NCBI GenBank assembly: GCA_937952285.1
Contig: CALFZE010000048.1
Coordinates: 45,388 to 109,387, forward strand
Direction: 5' to 3'
Origin: UBA2428 sp002343545
Lineage (GTDB): Bacteria > Bdellovibrionota > UBA2428
DNA: 64,000 nt
In this document: positions 1 through 9,335 of the stretch, piece by piece
Numbering within the stretch: the stretch's first letter is position 1
How the letters are laid out: every line of letters begins with the position of its first letter
Made by a program: the position numbers and the translations under genes
The notes under the pieces: model-generated
The model's input: the letters and a program-made list of their open reading frames with translations, nothing else
Told to the model about the DNA's origin: nothing
Databases searched by the model: none

Positions 1-312
1 GAGACGGGTACCATCGCGATCCGCAAGAGCGCGGCCAGCGGCGACGAAGACGTCGCGAAGATGGGAACCGGCAACCACTTCGGCGAAATGGGACTCTTGG
101 GCGAGGCGCAGCGTCGCTCCGCGACGGCCGAAGCGGTCGAGCCGACGACGGTCGTCGAGATTCCGATCCGTGCCTTCGAAGACTTGATCAACGAGCACCA
201 AAACGCGGGCCTGCATTTCTACCGCAACTTGGCCGTGACCTTGGCGGGTCGTATCCGCCGGACGACCGAGGACCTGACGGGCATTCGGTCCTTGCGCTTG
301 CGTCACACCTAG
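1..312 (+). CDS. Cyclic-nucleotide-binding (CAP_ED) domain protein, 3' end only
   Basis: This is the C-terminal 103 residues of a protein that begins before the window; the frame is open from base 1. It has the hallmark of a cyclic-nucleotide-binding beta roll, the phosphate-binding-cassette segment GTGNHFGEMGLLGEAQRRSA (residues 22-41), followed by strands and a final helix (NLAVTLAGRIRRTTEDL). No DNA-binding domain follows, so the protein is probably a stand-alone binding module or carries its partner domain upstream. The canonical Arg of the cassette is present as RRSA. The ligand (cAMP, cGMP or other) cannot be told from the sequence. The next gene, tsaC, starts 20 bases downstream and may share its transcript. 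Confidence 0.85.
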   Translation, partial: ETGTIAIRKSAASGDEDVAKMGTGNHFGEMGLLGEAQRRSATAEAVEPTTVVEIPIRAFEDLINEHQNAGLHFYRNLAVTLAGRIRRTTEDLTGIRSLRLRHT

Positions 313-331
313 GCGAGGGTGGGCCGCATCG

Positions 332-1348
332 ATGGCCCTCGTTTTACGCGCTCCGCAACAGCTCGATCGTGCCCTCGCGACGCTGAAGGCCGGTTTACCC
401 GTCGCTTTGCCGACGGAGACCGTTTACGGCCTCGCGGCGAACGGGCTTGATCCTCGGGCCCTGGCCGCGATCTTCGCGCTGAAGGCGCGCCCGAATTTCG
501 ATCCCCTCATCCTGCACGTTCTCGATATCGAGCGCGCTTCGGCCGTCGCGGAGTTCCGCTTCGAGCTCGAGCGCTCCTTGGCCCGTGCCTTTTGGCCCGG
601 TCCGCTGACCCTCTTGCTCGAGCGGCGTCCGCTCGTGCCGGATCTTTGCACCGCCGGGTTGCCGACGGTCGCGCTTCGCGTTCCTTCGCACCCCGTCTTC
701 CGCGAAGTCTTGTCCCGCTTCGGGGGCCCCTTGGCCGCGCCGAGCGCGAACCGTTTCGGTCGAGTTTCGCCGACCTCCTCGGACGACGTCGTGAAGGAGC
801 TCGGCCCCCACGGTCTCGAAGCCGTGGTCGAGGGGGGCCGCTGCGATCTGGGCGTGGAGAGCAGCATCGTGCGCGTCGAATCGGAGAGCAGCCTGAAGAT
901 CTTGCGTCCGGGGGCGCTCTCGTTGGACGAGCTTCGCGCGCACGTCGGCCCGGACATCCGCATCTCGATCGAAACCTCGAGCTCGGAGCCGGGGCGAGCG
1001 GCGGTCGCGCCGGGAACCCTCGAGAGTCATTACGCCCCTCGTTGCCCGCTCTTTTTCGTCGAGGGCGCCGCCCTGCCGCCTTCGGTTGCGACGGAAGGCG
1101 CGGTCCTCCTGAGTTTCGCGCCGGAACTTCCCGCTTGGGCGGCGGACCGCGTTTGGAAACGTCACGTCGTCTTAAGCCCTTCCCGCTCCGACCGCGAAGC
1201 CGCGGCCAAGCTTTTCCAGACGCTGCGCGCTTTCGACGGCGAAAGCCTTGTCGTGGCCGAGCGCCTTCCGGAATCGGGTTTGGGCCTGGCCGTGAACGAT
1301 CGCTTGCGTCGCGCGGGCGCCGAAGGTCGCCGTCGCTTCGGCGCCTAG
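332..1348 (+). CDS. tsaC: L-threonylcarbamoyladenylate synthase (Sua5/YwlC type)
   Basis: The enzyme makes threonylcarbamoyl-AMP from threonine, bicarbonate and ATP in the cytoplasm, the first step of the t6A37 tRNA modification. At 338 residues it is the long two-domain Sua5 form. The YrdC domain fills about residues 1-200, with the N-terminal PTETVYGLAANG motif (residues 27-38), the KARPNFDPLILHV segment and SANRFGRVSPTS. A C-terminal Sua5 domain follows after the linker that carries PGTLESHYAPRCPL. The partner gene tsaB is at 60779-61396 in the same window. The start ATG follows the upstream stop by 20 bases without a strong Shine-Dalgarno site. Identification is confident from these motifs. 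Confidence 0.95.
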   Translation: MALVLRAPQQLDRALATLKAGLPVALPTETVYGLAANGLDPRALAAIFALKARPNFDPLILHVLDIERASAVAEFRFELERSLARAFWPGPLTLLLERRPLVPDLCTAGLPTVALRVPSHPVFREVLSRFGGPLAAPSANRFGRVSPTSSDDVVKELGPHGLEAVVEGGRCDLGVESSIVRVESESSLKILRPGALSLDELRAHVGPDIRISIETSSSEPGRAAVAPGTLESHYAPRCPLFFVEGAALPPSVATEGAVLLSFAPELPAWAADRVWKRHVVLSPSRSDREAAAKLFQTLRAFDGESLVVAERLPESGLGLAVNDRLRRAGAEGRRRFGA

Positions 1349-1393
1349 GCCCGCTCGCTTGCCTGCCGGGGCGAAGCCCGCTTGGATAGCGGC

Positions 1394-2128
1394 ATGAAGC
1401 GACAACGGTTCTCCCACGGGCTTTCCATCATGCTCGAGTCCATCGTGAGCCTTTTCGGTCGGCCCGACGCGCGGGCCTGGTACTCGCGGGCCGTCGGTCG
1501 GAGCTTTTCGCTCGGGATCGTTTCGCTCGTCGTCCTGAACGCGATCGTCTACGGCGCCATCGCGTGGAACCTCGAGGGCTGGCGAAGCTGGGCCGTCGCG
1601 ATCCTTTGGCTGATCGCTTCTTTTTTTCTGAGCGGTCGTTTGGCGGGGCTCTTCATGAGCTTGGCGGCCGGCGCCTGGGTCGACGAGCTCGGCCTGATGA
1701 GCGTCATCACGGGCGACAAGATCGTTCGTCTGGAGCGCGCCCGCTTCGGGGACCTTGGGCGCGAGTGGGGGAGCGCGCTGCTGAGCGGCTTGGTCTCGCT
1801 GGCGGTCGCGCCGCTTTTCTTTTTTCCGTTGCTCATCCCGCTCGCGGTCCTGCCGCTCGCGTGGGCGTTAGGCCGCGAGTCCGTCGCGCTCGGACTACGG
1901 ATCAATCGGCAGAATCTTTCGGGACCGCGCGGTGGCCTCGAAACCCGCTCGGCGCTCTTCTACGCGGGGCTCGGCTTCGTGCCTGCGCTGTTGTCGCTCT
2001 TTCCCGTTCTGGCTTGGATCGCGCTTCCGTTCCTTCAGCTCGCGGGCGCGCGGGTCGTGCTAAACGAGGCTCCAATCGCGAAGCAGGCCATGTCGGAGTC
2101 CCCAATCCGTCACGAGGACTTCCGATAG
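1394..2128 (+). CDS. EI24/CysZ-like integral membrane protein
   Basis: A 244-residue membrane protein with an alternating pattern of long hydrophobic segments: about residues 40-62, 70-95, 140-180 (with a proline-rich turn) and 203-235. Spacing and composition resemble the EI24/CysZ family, whose members include sulfate transporters. The C-terminal segment GARVVLNEAPIAKQAMSESP ends in a short soluble tail. I chose the ATG at 1394 over an upstream in-frame codon at 1382 because the longer form only adds MDSG. The 3' end overlaps the convergent ppx gene by 69 bases. The family call rests on general resemblance, so transport function is not established. Confidence 0.75.
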   Translation: MKRQRFSHGLSIMLESIVSLFGRPDARAWYSRAVGRSFSLGIVSLVVLNAIVYGAIAWNLEGWRSWAVAILWLIASFFLSGRLAGLFMSLAAGAWVDELGLMSVITGDKIVRLERARFGDLGREWGSALLSGLVSLAVAPLFFFPLLIPLAVLPLAWALGRESVALGLRINRQNLSGPRGGLETRSALFYAGLGFVPALLSLFPVLAWIALPFLQLAGARVVLNEAPIAKQAMSESPIRHEDFR

Positions 2129-2989
2129 CCCGGCCCGCTCAAGCAAGTGCTCGAGGATGAGGAGTCCGCTCACCACGATGTCGGCCCTTCCTTCCGCCAT
2201 GTGCGGAACTTGGAAGCGATCCTTCGCGTCGAGACGCCGCAAGCGCTCCCCGAGCTCGCGGACTTCTTCCAGGCTCACGACGAGCCCCGCGGGCGAGTGA
2301 TCCCGGGCCGTCGGCACGAGCTTGGAAGCTAACACGAGGGTGCCGCCCACGGCCACGGCCGTCGGCGCCCGATCCGAAGCTCCCGAGAAGAGGCGGTCCC
2401 AGTCGGCGGCCGGAAAGAAGTTCGCGATCTCGCGGTGGGCCTTCGCCCAAGCCGTGTCGTCGACGACCGCGGAGCCGAACCCGAAGGCGTTGTGGCAGCG
2501 CACGGCGCCGGCTTGGAAGGAGTGCGCCCGGAAGCTCGGCTCGATCCGCCCGACCTCGGTCGAAGCTCCGCCCATGTCGAAGAAGAGGCTGCGCCGGTGG
2601 GAGAAAACTCGCTCCGAGGCGGCCGCGGCTCCCTCGATGGCGATCCTCGCTTCCTCGAGTCCGCTCAGCACGCGCACGGGCACGCCGAGAATTTCTTCCG
2701 CGAGCGCGGTCACGGCTTCGGGGTTCGTGGCGTCCCGCACCGCGGAGGTCGCGACGATTTTGACCTCGGGCGCGCCGTGCTCGTCGCGGAAGCCTCGCAG
2801 GGCTGTGTTGATTTCGTCGAGGGCGTGTCTCGTTTTCGCGACAGCTTCGGGCAAAAGTCGGCGCTGGGCCGATCCGGAGCCGAGTCGGGTGATCCAGGAC
2901 CCCGATCCCAGGACGACCGGCGCGTCGCGTTCGACCCGGGCCACGGTGAATTTGACGGAGTTACTTCCGATATCGACGACGGCGCGCAT
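2060..2989 (-). CDS. ppx: Ppx/GppA family phosphatase
   Basis: Exopolyphosphatase or guanosine pentaphosphate phosphatase of the actin-like ATPase fold, 309 residues. The N-terminal phosphate loop AVVDIGSNSVKFTVARV is diagnostic, and the second phosphate motif FFDMGGASTEVGRI lies near residue 135. The protein ends after the two catalytic subdomains and lacks the C-terminal HD-like extension of E. coli Ppx, so it is the short form common outside gammaproteobacteria. Sequence alone does not separate polyphosphate from pppGpp as substrate. It is divergent from glmU with only 18 bases between the two starts, so the promoters must overlap. Confidence 0.92.
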   Translation of the reverse strand: MRAVVDIGSNSVKFTVARVERDAPVVLGSGSWITRLGSGSAQRRLLPEAVAKTRHALDEINTALRGFRDEHGAPEVKIVATSAVRDATNPEAVTALAEEILGVPVRVLSGLEEARIAIEGAAAASERVFSHRRSLFFDMGGASTEVGRIEPSFRAHSFQAGAVRCHNAFGFGSAVVDDTAWAKAHREIANFFPAADWDRLFSGASDRAPTAVAVGGTLVLASKLVPTARDHSPAGLVVSLEEVRELGERLRRLDAKDRFQVPHMAEGRADIVVSGLLILEHLLERAGLSEVLVTDWGLRHGLLRDWSLV

Positions 2990-3007
2990 CGGGCGTAGTT
3001 TAGTCGG

Positions 3008-4441
3008 ATGGTTGGAATTCTCCTAGCGGCCGGTCGCGGCACTCGCATGAAGAGCGAGACGCCGAAAGTTCTCTTCGACGTCAATGACGAGCCCCTTTGC
3101 ATGGCGCCCTTCCGCGCCCTCGCTTCGTGTTGCGACAAGATCGTCGTGGTCGTGGGTTACCGCGGCGCCGACGTCAAGCTCGCGCTCAGCGAGGCGGCGA
3201 AGCGCGAGATGGGTGCGGCCCGCTTCGAGAGCCAGGTTCTCTTCGTGACCCAAGATCCTCCCCGCGGAACCGGCGACGCCGTTCGCCGCGCGATCGAGGG
3301 AGCGGGGCACGCCGTCTCGAAGTCCGAAGAGATCATCGTCCTGAACGGCGACCTTCCGCTCATCCGCGGAACGACGATCGAGCGCTTCGCCAAGACCTGT
3401 CGCGCCGAACGCGCGAGTTCCGCTTGTCTCTCTTTCCGCACGTCGAATCCCAAGGGCCTCGGTCGCATCCTGCGCGACGAGACGGGGGTCTTCACGGGCA
3501 TCCGCGAGGAAGCCGACGCGAGCGCGGACGAAAAGCGCATCCGCGAAGTGAACGGCGGCGTTTACTATTTTAGCGCCGAGCTCCTGACCCGCGAAATCTC
3601 CTCGCTCCAGAGCGGCAACGCCCAAGGCGAGTTCTACTTGACCGACCTTCTCGGCGCGAAGCCGGGCCGTCGCTCCGAAGCCATGCTCGTCCGCGCCCCG
3701 AACGATCTCATGGGCGTCAACACGACTTGGGAGCTCGCCCAGGCGCGCCGTATCGCGCAGAGCCGTCTGCAACGCGCCCTCTGCGAGGAGAAGGGCGTGG
3801 ACTTCCGGGATCCCGCTTCCGCGTTCGTGTCGGCGCGCGCGCAGTTTCACGGTAGCTGCACGATCGGGCCCGGCGTCTCCATCCTCGGCGACAGCGTCAT
3901 CGAGGCCGGCGTCGTCATCGAGGGGCAAGTGCTCCTCGAGAAAGCCATCGTCAGGCAGAACGCCAAAATCCTCTGGGGCTGCGTCATCCGCGAGTCGACC
4001 GTGGGCGTGAGGTCCTCGGTGGGGCCGCTCGCGCACCTGCGCCCGGGCACCGAGCTCGAGGAAGGCGTCCGCATCGGCAACTTCGTCGAAACCAAGAAAA
4101 CCCGTTTCGGCAAGAACGCCAAGGCCGCGCATCTCACCTACCTCGGCGATGCCGAGATCGGCGAAGAAGCCAACATCGGTTGCGGCACGATCACGTGCAA
4201 CTACGACGGTTTCCAGAAGCACCGAACGAAAGTCGGCGCGCGCGCCTTCGTCGGCAGCGACACCCAGCTCATCGCGCCCGTCGTGATCGGCGACGATGCC
4301 TACATCGCGTCCGGCACCGCCGTCACGCAAGACATCCCGTCCGGCGCCCTCGCGTTGGCGCGGGCCAATCTCGTTATCAAGCCGGAGTACGCCAAGCGTC
4401 TCCTGGACAAGAAGAAGAAACCCTCGGGTTCTGGAAAGTAA
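3008..4441 (+). CDS. glmU: Bifunctional N-acetylglucosamine-1-phosphate uridyltransferase / glucosamine-1-phosphate acetyltransferase
   Basis: GlmU performs the last two steps to UDP-GlcNAc, the precursor of peptidoglycan and lipid A. The N-terminal pyrophosphorylase domain starts with LAAGRGTRMKSETPKVL (residues 6-22) and has NGDLPL; the C-terminal left-handed beta helix shows hexapeptide repeats from about residue 270. The acetyltransferase site is visible as HLRPGTELEEGVRIGNFVE and ANIGCGTITCNYDG. Length (477 residues) is normal. It is followed 11 bases later by glmS, which supplies its substrate pathway, so the pair is a UDP-GlcNAc operon. GlmM is not in the window. Confidence 0.97.
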   Translation: MVGILLAAGRGTRMKSETPKVLFDVNDEPLCMAPFRALASCCDKIVVVVGYRGADVKLALSEAAKREMGAARFESQVLFVTQDPPRGTGDAVRRAIEGAGHAVSKSEEIIVLNGDLPLIRGTTIERFAKTCRAERASSACLSFRTSNPKGLGRILRDETGVFTGIREEADASADEKRIREVNGGVYYFSAELLTREISSLQSGNAQGEFYLTDLLGAKPGRRSEAMLVRAPNDLMGVNTTWELAQARRIAQSRLQRALCEEKGVDFRDPASAFVSARAQFHGSCTIGPGVSILGDSVIEAGVVIEGQVLLEKAIVRQNAKILWGCVIRESTVGVRSSVGPLAHLRPGTELEEGVRIGNFVETKKTRFGKNAKAAHLTYLGDAEIGEEANIGCGTITCNYDGFQKHRTKVGARAFVGSDTQLIAPVVIGDDAYIASGTAVTQDIPSGALALARANLVIKPEYAKRLLDKKKKPSGSGK

Positions 4442-4452
4442 GGACGAAGCGT

Positions 4453-6342
4453 ATGTGCGGAATCGTTGGTTACGTCGGTCGTGAAAAGGTCAAGGACCTC
4501 CTGGTGGACGGTCTGTCGCGTTTGGAATACCGCGGTTACGACTCGGCCGGCTTCGCGCTTTACCCCAAGGATGACACGGCGAACTTCGTGGTCCGCCGCT
4601 GCGTCGGCGTCGTCGCTGAGCTGCGCAAGGCGACCCAGGACGTCGGCCAGACCGAAACCCAGGGCATCGCCCATACCCGTTGGGCGACCCACGGCGTCCC
4701 GAACGAGGTGAACGCGCACCCGCATCTCACCGGCCTGACCGTACTCGTGCACAACGGCATCATCGAGAACCACGCCCATCTGCGTTCGGCTTTCCAGGAG
4801 CAGGGCGTCGCCTTCCATTCGCAGACGGACACCGAAGTCTTCGCTCGTCTCATCGAGTCCAACCGCGAATGGCACGTGCAGAAAGAAAAGGAAGCCTCCG
4901 GCAAGGACTTTCTGGATCTTCCCACGGAGCGCAAGCGCGACATCGTTCTGGAAGCTTTGCGCCAGTCCATGCGCCAGGTCGACGGACACTACGCGATCCT
5001 CTTCATGGTGAAAGGCTTGCCGGGCTACCTCTTCGGCGTGCAAAGCGGCGCGCCGATGGTCGTGGGTCGCACGCCCCACGGCTCCCTGATCGCGAGCGAC
5101 CTGCACGCGCTCATCCGGCACACGCGCGAAGTGAGCTTCGTCCCCCACGGCGCCATCGTCGAGGCTTCGGCGGAAGGCTACCGCTACATCGATCCCGCGA
5201 GCGGCAAGGCGAGCACGCCCAAGTTCGAAACGATCAACTGGTCCGCTCAGGAAGTCGAAAAGGAAGGCTACGAGCATTTCATGCTCAAGGAGATCCACCA
5301 GCAGCCGCTCGTGGTCGCCGACACTCTTTCCGGCCGCTTGCCCCAGGAAGCGGGCGACCCCTTCATCTGGGACCATCCGAAGGCCCACGAAGTCCTTTGG
5401 AAGAACTGCAAGAAGGTCTACCTCGTCGCCTGCGGCACGGCTTACTACGCCGCCATGGTCGGAAAGTACTTCCTCGAACGCTGGGCGCGCATTCCCGTCG
5501 AGGTCGATCTCGCCAGCGAGTTCCGTTACCGCTCCCCGATCCTCGAGCCGGGCACCGTGCTCGGGGTCATCAGCCAGTCCGGCGAGACGGCCGACACCTT
5601 GGCGGCCCTGCGTCTCGCCAACGAGATGGGCGTGACGACCTTCTCGGTCTGCAACGTGCCGGGCTCGACGATCATGCGCGAGTCCAGCTTTCAGTACCCG
5701 ACGAAGGCCGGTCCCGAGATCGGCGTCGCTTCGACGAAAGCCTTCACGGCCCAGCTCGTCGTGCTCGCCGCGCTCGCCCAGGACATCGCGCGCTTGCGCG
5801 GTTTCAAGGCGGATCCGGCGCCCTTCGCGCGTTTGCCCCACGACATGGAGCAGATCCTGGCCCGTGCGCAATCCTACATGGACCTCGGCGCGCGCTTGGC
5901 CGACAAGAAAACGATTCTCTTCGTGGGGCGCGGCGCGATGTATCCCCTCGCGCTCGAGGGTGCGCTCAAGCTGAAGGAGATCAGCTACCGCCACGCCGAG
6001 GGCTACGCCGCGGGCGAGCTCAAGCACGGCCCCATCGCTCTCGTCGACGAACGCCTCGCGACGATCGTCCTCGGGCCGAGCGACGACCTGCTCCCCAAGA
6101 CGCTTTCCAACCTCGAAGAGATCCGCAGTCGGAAGGGCTACATCATCGGGATCGGCGAAGAGTCGAACAAGAACTTCAAGGCACTTTGCGACGAGTACAT
6201 CGGCATGCCGGCGACGGATTGGGCGCTCGCGCCCTTGCTCTACGTCCTACCGCTCCAGTTGATTTCGTACGGCCTCGCGAAGCACCTGGAATGCGACATC
6301 GACAAGCCCCGCAACCTCGCCAAGTCTGTCACCGTGGAGTGA
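4453..6342 (+). CDS. glmS: Glutamine--fructose-6-phosphate aminotransferase (isomerizing)
   Basis: GlmS converts fructose-6-phosphate and glutamine to glucosamine-6-phosphate, committing carbon to cell-envelope synthesis. The start at 4453 gives MCGIVGYVG, placing the nucleophilic cysteine at position 2 as required after Met removal; an AGGA lies 8-11 bases upstream. The frame stays open far upstream but that part overlaps glmU and is a shadow. The glutaminase domain fills about residues 1-240, followed by two SIS sugar-isomerase domains (ISQSGETADT and later GRGAMYPLALEGALKLKEIS). The C terminus DKPRNLAKSVTVE is the family's usual end. Length is 629 residues. Confidence 0.98.
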   Translation: MCGIVGYVGREKVKDLLVDGLSRLEYRGYDSAGFALYPKDDTANFVVRRCVGVVAELRKATQDVGQTETQGIAHTRWATHGVPNEVNAHPHLTGLTVLVHNGIIENHAHLRSAFQEQGVAFHSQTDTEVFARLIESNREWHVQKEKEASGKDFLDLPTERKRDIVLEALRQSMRQVDGHYAILFMVKGLPGYLFGVQSGAPMVVGRTPHGSLIASDLHALIRHTREVSFVPHGAIVEASAEGYRYIDPASGKASTPKFETINWSAQEVEKEGYEHFMLKEIHQQPLVVADTLSGRLPQEAGDPFIWDHPKAHEVLWKNCKKVYLVACGTAYYAAMVGKYFLERWARIPVEVDLASEFRYRSPILEPGTVLGVISQSGETADTLAALRLANEMGVTTFSVCNVPGSTIMRESSFQYPTKAGPEIGVASTKAFTAQLVVLAALAQDIARLRGFKADPAPFARLPHDMEQILARAQSYMDLGARLADKKTILFVGRGAMYPLALEGALKLKEISYRHAEGYAAGELKHGPIALVDERLATIVLGPSDDLLPKTLSNLEEIRSRKGYIIGIGEESNKNFKALCDEYIGMPATDWALAPLLYVLPLQLISYGLAKHLECDIDKPRNLAKSVTVE

Positions 6343-6372
6343 CGCGGCGGGCGCTCGTTTTGTGAGGCGCCT

Positions 6373-7134
6373 TTAGGCGGCGGGAAGGTTGGCGACGGGC
6401 ACGAAGGCGCGAACCTTGAAGAGATCCGCGAAGGCCGTCACGAGTTGCTCGGCGTCTTCGGTCACCTGGATGAATTCGATGCCGATGCCAAAGAGCCCGT
6501 TCTCGCGGTAGACCCAGCGCACGAGCCCTTCGCCTTGCAACGAGGTCGAAGGCAGCATCGCGAGCTGGATATCGAACTTCACGACTTGACCGACCTCGGG
6601 AATCTTCTGGCTCCGTTCCAGGAAGAGCGAGAAGCCGCCCCGTCCGACCGCGTGAACTTCGGCTTGCAGGTCGAAGTGGCGCTTCGTCGATCGCGGCGCG
6701 TTCCCGAGCAGGGCATTCCGCTCGGCGGGGCTCGGATCCGAAAGCCGGCGCGTTTTGGCGGCCACGGGTACGAGCCGCGCGGCGATCGCCAGGAATTCCT
6801 CCACGACGAAGGGCTTCTTGAGGGTTCCCCAGACGCCCAGGTGATGCAGGTCGCGCAGGCTCAGTCCCGGCTGTTCGCCGAGCACGAGGATCTCGGGCTT
6901 GATGGGGTAGCGCATCCGGAGCTTCTCCACGAAGTCTGGCAGGTCGAGTTCGGGCAACTGGGAGTCGATCAGGAGCAGGCTCCACGTCCGCTCGGCCAGC
7001 TTGTCGGCGAGATCATGGGCCTCGCTCACGATCTCGACCACGAAGTCGTGGTCCGCGAGGCTGCGGCGAAGGGCTTCGAGGCCTTCCGGAGAGGGACTCC
7101 AAGCCAAGACGGGAACCTGATTTCGTTTCATCAT
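6373..7134 (-). CDS. Receiver-like domain fused to a PilZ-like domain
   Basis: A 253-residue soluble protein. Residues 6-125 have the alternating pattern of a response-regulator receiver, with an Asp in SLLLIDSQLPELDLPDF at the usual phosphorylation position and a Lys in GTLKKPF. The acidic pair normally found at the end of strand 1 is missing (VLAWSPSPEG), so phosphorylation is doubtful. Residues 150-245 resemble PilZ (AVGRGGFSLFLERS, GLVRWVYRENGLFGIGIEFI). The N-terminal RxxxR of c-di-GMP binders is not evident and the DxSxxG motif is changed, so ligand binding is uncertain. It is probably a regulator in motility or surface control, which is inference. Confidence 0.8.
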   Translation of the reverse strand: MMKRNQVPVLAWSPSPEGLEALRRSLADHDFVVEIVSEAHDLADKLAERTWSLLLIDSQLPELDLPDFVEKLRMRYPIKPEILVLGEQPGLSLRDLHHLGVWGTLKKPFVVEEFLAIAARLVPVAAKTRRLSDPSPAERNALLGNAPRSTKRHFDLQAEVHAVGRGGFSLFLERSQKIPEVGQVVKFDIQLAMLPSTSLQGEGLVRWVYRENGLFGIGIEFIQVTEDAEQLVTAFADLFKVRAFVPVANLPAA

Positions 7135-7293
7135 CGACCCTCTCAGGATAGTCCGGAGACGAGTCCCCCGTCCGTGAAGATTTCGTGTGCCCGCCGTGTC
7201 GGCGGGGTGAAACTTCGCGCCGCCGCCCGACTTTTGCGGAAGGCCTCCGTCGGCCGTTGCGAGGCGGGGAAGGCGGGATTAAACCTCGGGGCC

Positions 7294-8721
7294 ATGGCAA
7301 ATCAGACTCCTTCCGACACCCACTCCAACGTCCCGACCCGCGTCGAAACCGACACGATGGGCGAAATGAAGGTCCAGAGCGACAAGTACTGGGGCGCGCA
7401 AACGCAGCGCTCGCTCATCAACTTCCCCGTCGGCGAGGACCGCATGTCCCGCCCGATCATCCGCGCCCTCGGCATCCTCAAGAAGGGCGCTGCGCAGGCG
7501 AACTTCGAGCTCGGCAAGCTCCCCAAGGATAAGTTCGACGCCATCTGCAAGGCCGCCGACGAAGTCATCGAGGGCAAGCTCGACTCGCACTTCCCCCTCG
7601 TCGTCTGGCAAACGGGCTCGGGCACGCAAACGAACATGAACGCGAACGAGGTCATTTCGAACCGCGCCATCGAGATGATGGGCGGTACGATGGGTTCCAA
7701 GAAGCCCGTTCATCCGAACGACGACGTGAACAAGAGCCAAAGCTCGAACGACGTCTTCCCCACGGCCATGCACATCGCCGCGGTCGAAGTCGTCGAGCGT
7801 CAGCTCCTTCCCGGCCTGCACAAGCTCCAAAAGGCCCTCAAGGAGAAGGAAGAGAAGTTCGCCAAGGTCATCAAGGTCGGTCGCACCCACCTCATGGACG
7901 CGACGCCCCTCACGGTCGGCCAAGAAATCTCCGGTTGGCGCACGCAAGTCGAGTACGGCATCGAGCGCGTCGAGCAGTCCCTCGGCAAGCTTCGTTACCT
8001 CGCCCAAGGCGGCACGGCCGTCGGCACGGGTCTCAACACGCACCCCAAGTTCGCCGAGCTCGTGGCCAAAAAGATCACCGAGCTTTCGGGCTGCCAATTC
8101 GTGACGGCGCCCAACAAGTTCGAAGCCCTCGCTTCGCACGACGCGATCGTCTTCGCCCACGGCGCGCTCAAGACCCTCGCGTGCTCCTTCATGAAGATTG
8201 CCAACGACGTGCGCTGGCTCGGCTCGGGCCCCCGCTGCGGCCTGAACGAGTTCAAACTCCCCGAAAACGAACCCGGCTCCTCGATCATGCCGGGCAAGGT
8301 GAATCCCACGCAGAGCGAGTCGATGACGATGGTCTGCTGCCAGGTGCTCGGCAACGACGTCGCCATCAACATGGGCGGCGCTTCGGGTAACTTCGAGCTC
8401 AACGTCTTCAAGCCCCTCATGATCCACAACTTCTTGCATTCAGCGCGTCTGCTCGCGGACTCGGCTTCGACTTTCGTCGACCACTGCCTCGACGGACTCG
8501 AGATCGACGAGAAGGCCATCGCCAAGCACCTCGAGAATACGCTCATGCTCGTGACGGCGCTCAACACGCACATCGGCTACGACAAGGCGGCCGCGATCGC
8601 GAAGAAGGCCCACAAAGAGGGCAAAACCCTTCGCGAGACGGCGCTCGAGCTCGGCCACCTCACGAACGAGCAGTTCGACCAGTGGGTCCGCCCCGAAGAC
8701 ATGATCTATCCTCGCGAGTAG
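7294..8721 (+). CDS. fumC: Class II fumarate hydratase
   Basis: Interconverts fumarate and malate in the TCA cycle; oxygen-stable class II enzyme of the aspartase/fumarase superfamily. The 475-residue protein has the family signature GSSIMPGKVNP at residues 328-338, SGSGTQTNMNANEV near residue 110 and the SQSSNDVFPTAMHIA segment. The start at 7294 gives MANQTPSDTH; the frame is open upstream but that stretch lies over the minus-strand receiver-PilZ gene. The 159 bases upstream (7135-7293) separate it from a divergent gene and must hold its promoter, though I could not pick out clear hexamers. Identity is confident. Confidence 0.97.
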   Translation: MANQTPSDTHSNVPTRVETDTMGEMKVQSDKYWGAQTQRSLINFPVGEDRMSRPIIRALGILKKGAAQANFELGKLPKDKFDAICKAADEVIEGKLDSHFPLVVWQTGSGTQTNMNANEVISNRAIEMMGGTMGSKKPVHPNDDVNKSQSSNDVFPTAMHIAAVEVVERQLLPGLHKLQKALKEKEEKFAKVIKVGRTHLMDATPLTVGQEISGWRTQVEYGIERVEQSLGKLRYLAQGGTAVGTGLNTHPKFAELVAKKITELSGCQFVTAPNKFEALASHDAIVFAHGALKTLACSFMKIANDVRWLGSGPRCGLNEFKLPENEPGSSIMPGKVNPTQSESMTMVCCQVLGNDVAINMGGASGNFELNVFKPLMIHNFLHSARLLADSASTFVDHCLDGLEIDEKAIAKHLENTLMLVTALNTHIGYDKAAAIAKKAHKEGKTLRETALELGHLTNEQFDQWVRPEDMIYPRE

Positions 8722-8780
8722 CTAACTACTCGGAACATTCGTAGAGGCAGCCTGAATCTGGCGGTCCTTAGGAGTTTGCG

Positions 8781-9335
8781 ATGGCCCGTACGCCTTCCGT
8801 CATGATCGAACTCGGCACGAAGTTGCCGTCTTTCCGTTTGCCCGACGTTGACGGACGCCCGGTGGCGTCCGACGACGTCGCCAAGTCGAAGGGCCTCCTC
8901 GTTATGTTCATCTGCAACCACTGCCCCTTCGTGAAGCATTTGCACCCCGTGCTCGGGGAGCGAGCGAACGCTTGGGTGAAGGCGGGCCTCGGCGTCGTCG
9001 CGATCAGTTCGAACGATGCCGTCGCCTATCCCGAGGATTCCCCCGAAAAGATGAAGCAGGAAAGCCGCGAGCGTGGTTTTGGGTTTCCGTATCTTTTCGA
9101 CGAAACCCAGTCCGTCGCGAAGGCTTTTCGAGCGGCTTGCACCCCCGATTTCTTCCTCTTCGATGGTTCGCAGAGGCTCGTCTACCGGGGCCAGTTCGAC
9201 GCGAGTCGGCCGGGTAATGGGAAAGCGGTGAACGGCGAGGATCTGGAACGCGCGGTCCAGGCGCTTTTGGCCAATAAGCCGATTGATTCCAACCAGATGC
9301 CAAGTATCGGTTGCAACATTAAGTGGAGAGCCTAG
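8781..9335 (+). CDS. Thioredoxin-like (AhpC/TSA-like) family protein
   Basis: A 184-residue cytoplasmic protein of the thioredoxin-like fold. The conserved redox motif is ICNHCPFVKH, with cysteines at residues 45 and 48, in the place of CxxC in thioredoxin. This CNHCPF variant marks a widespread but poorly characterised thioredoxin-family group. The segment SNDAVAYPEDSPEKMKQES and the FRAACTPDFFLFD strand with its cis-proline-like TP follow. An N-terminal signal peptide is absent. An AGGAG lies 9 bases before the ATG. It probably handles peroxide or thiol chemistry, but no substrate can be assigned. Confidence 0.85.
   Translation: MARTPSVMIELGTKLPSFRLPDVDGRPVASDDVAKSKGLLVMFICNHCPFVKHLHPVLGERANAWVKAGLGVVAISSNDAVAYPEDSPEKMKQESRERGFGFPYLFDETQSVAKAFRAACTPDFFLFDGSQRLVYRGQFDASRPGNGKAVNGEDLERAVQALLANKPIDSNQMPSIGCNIKWRA

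Noticed and set aside
3023..6027. Long minus-strand frames opposite glmU and glmS (435 and 575 residues)
   Set aside because: glmU and glmS carry complete, motif-bearing products on the plus strand; the opposite frames show only composition bias.
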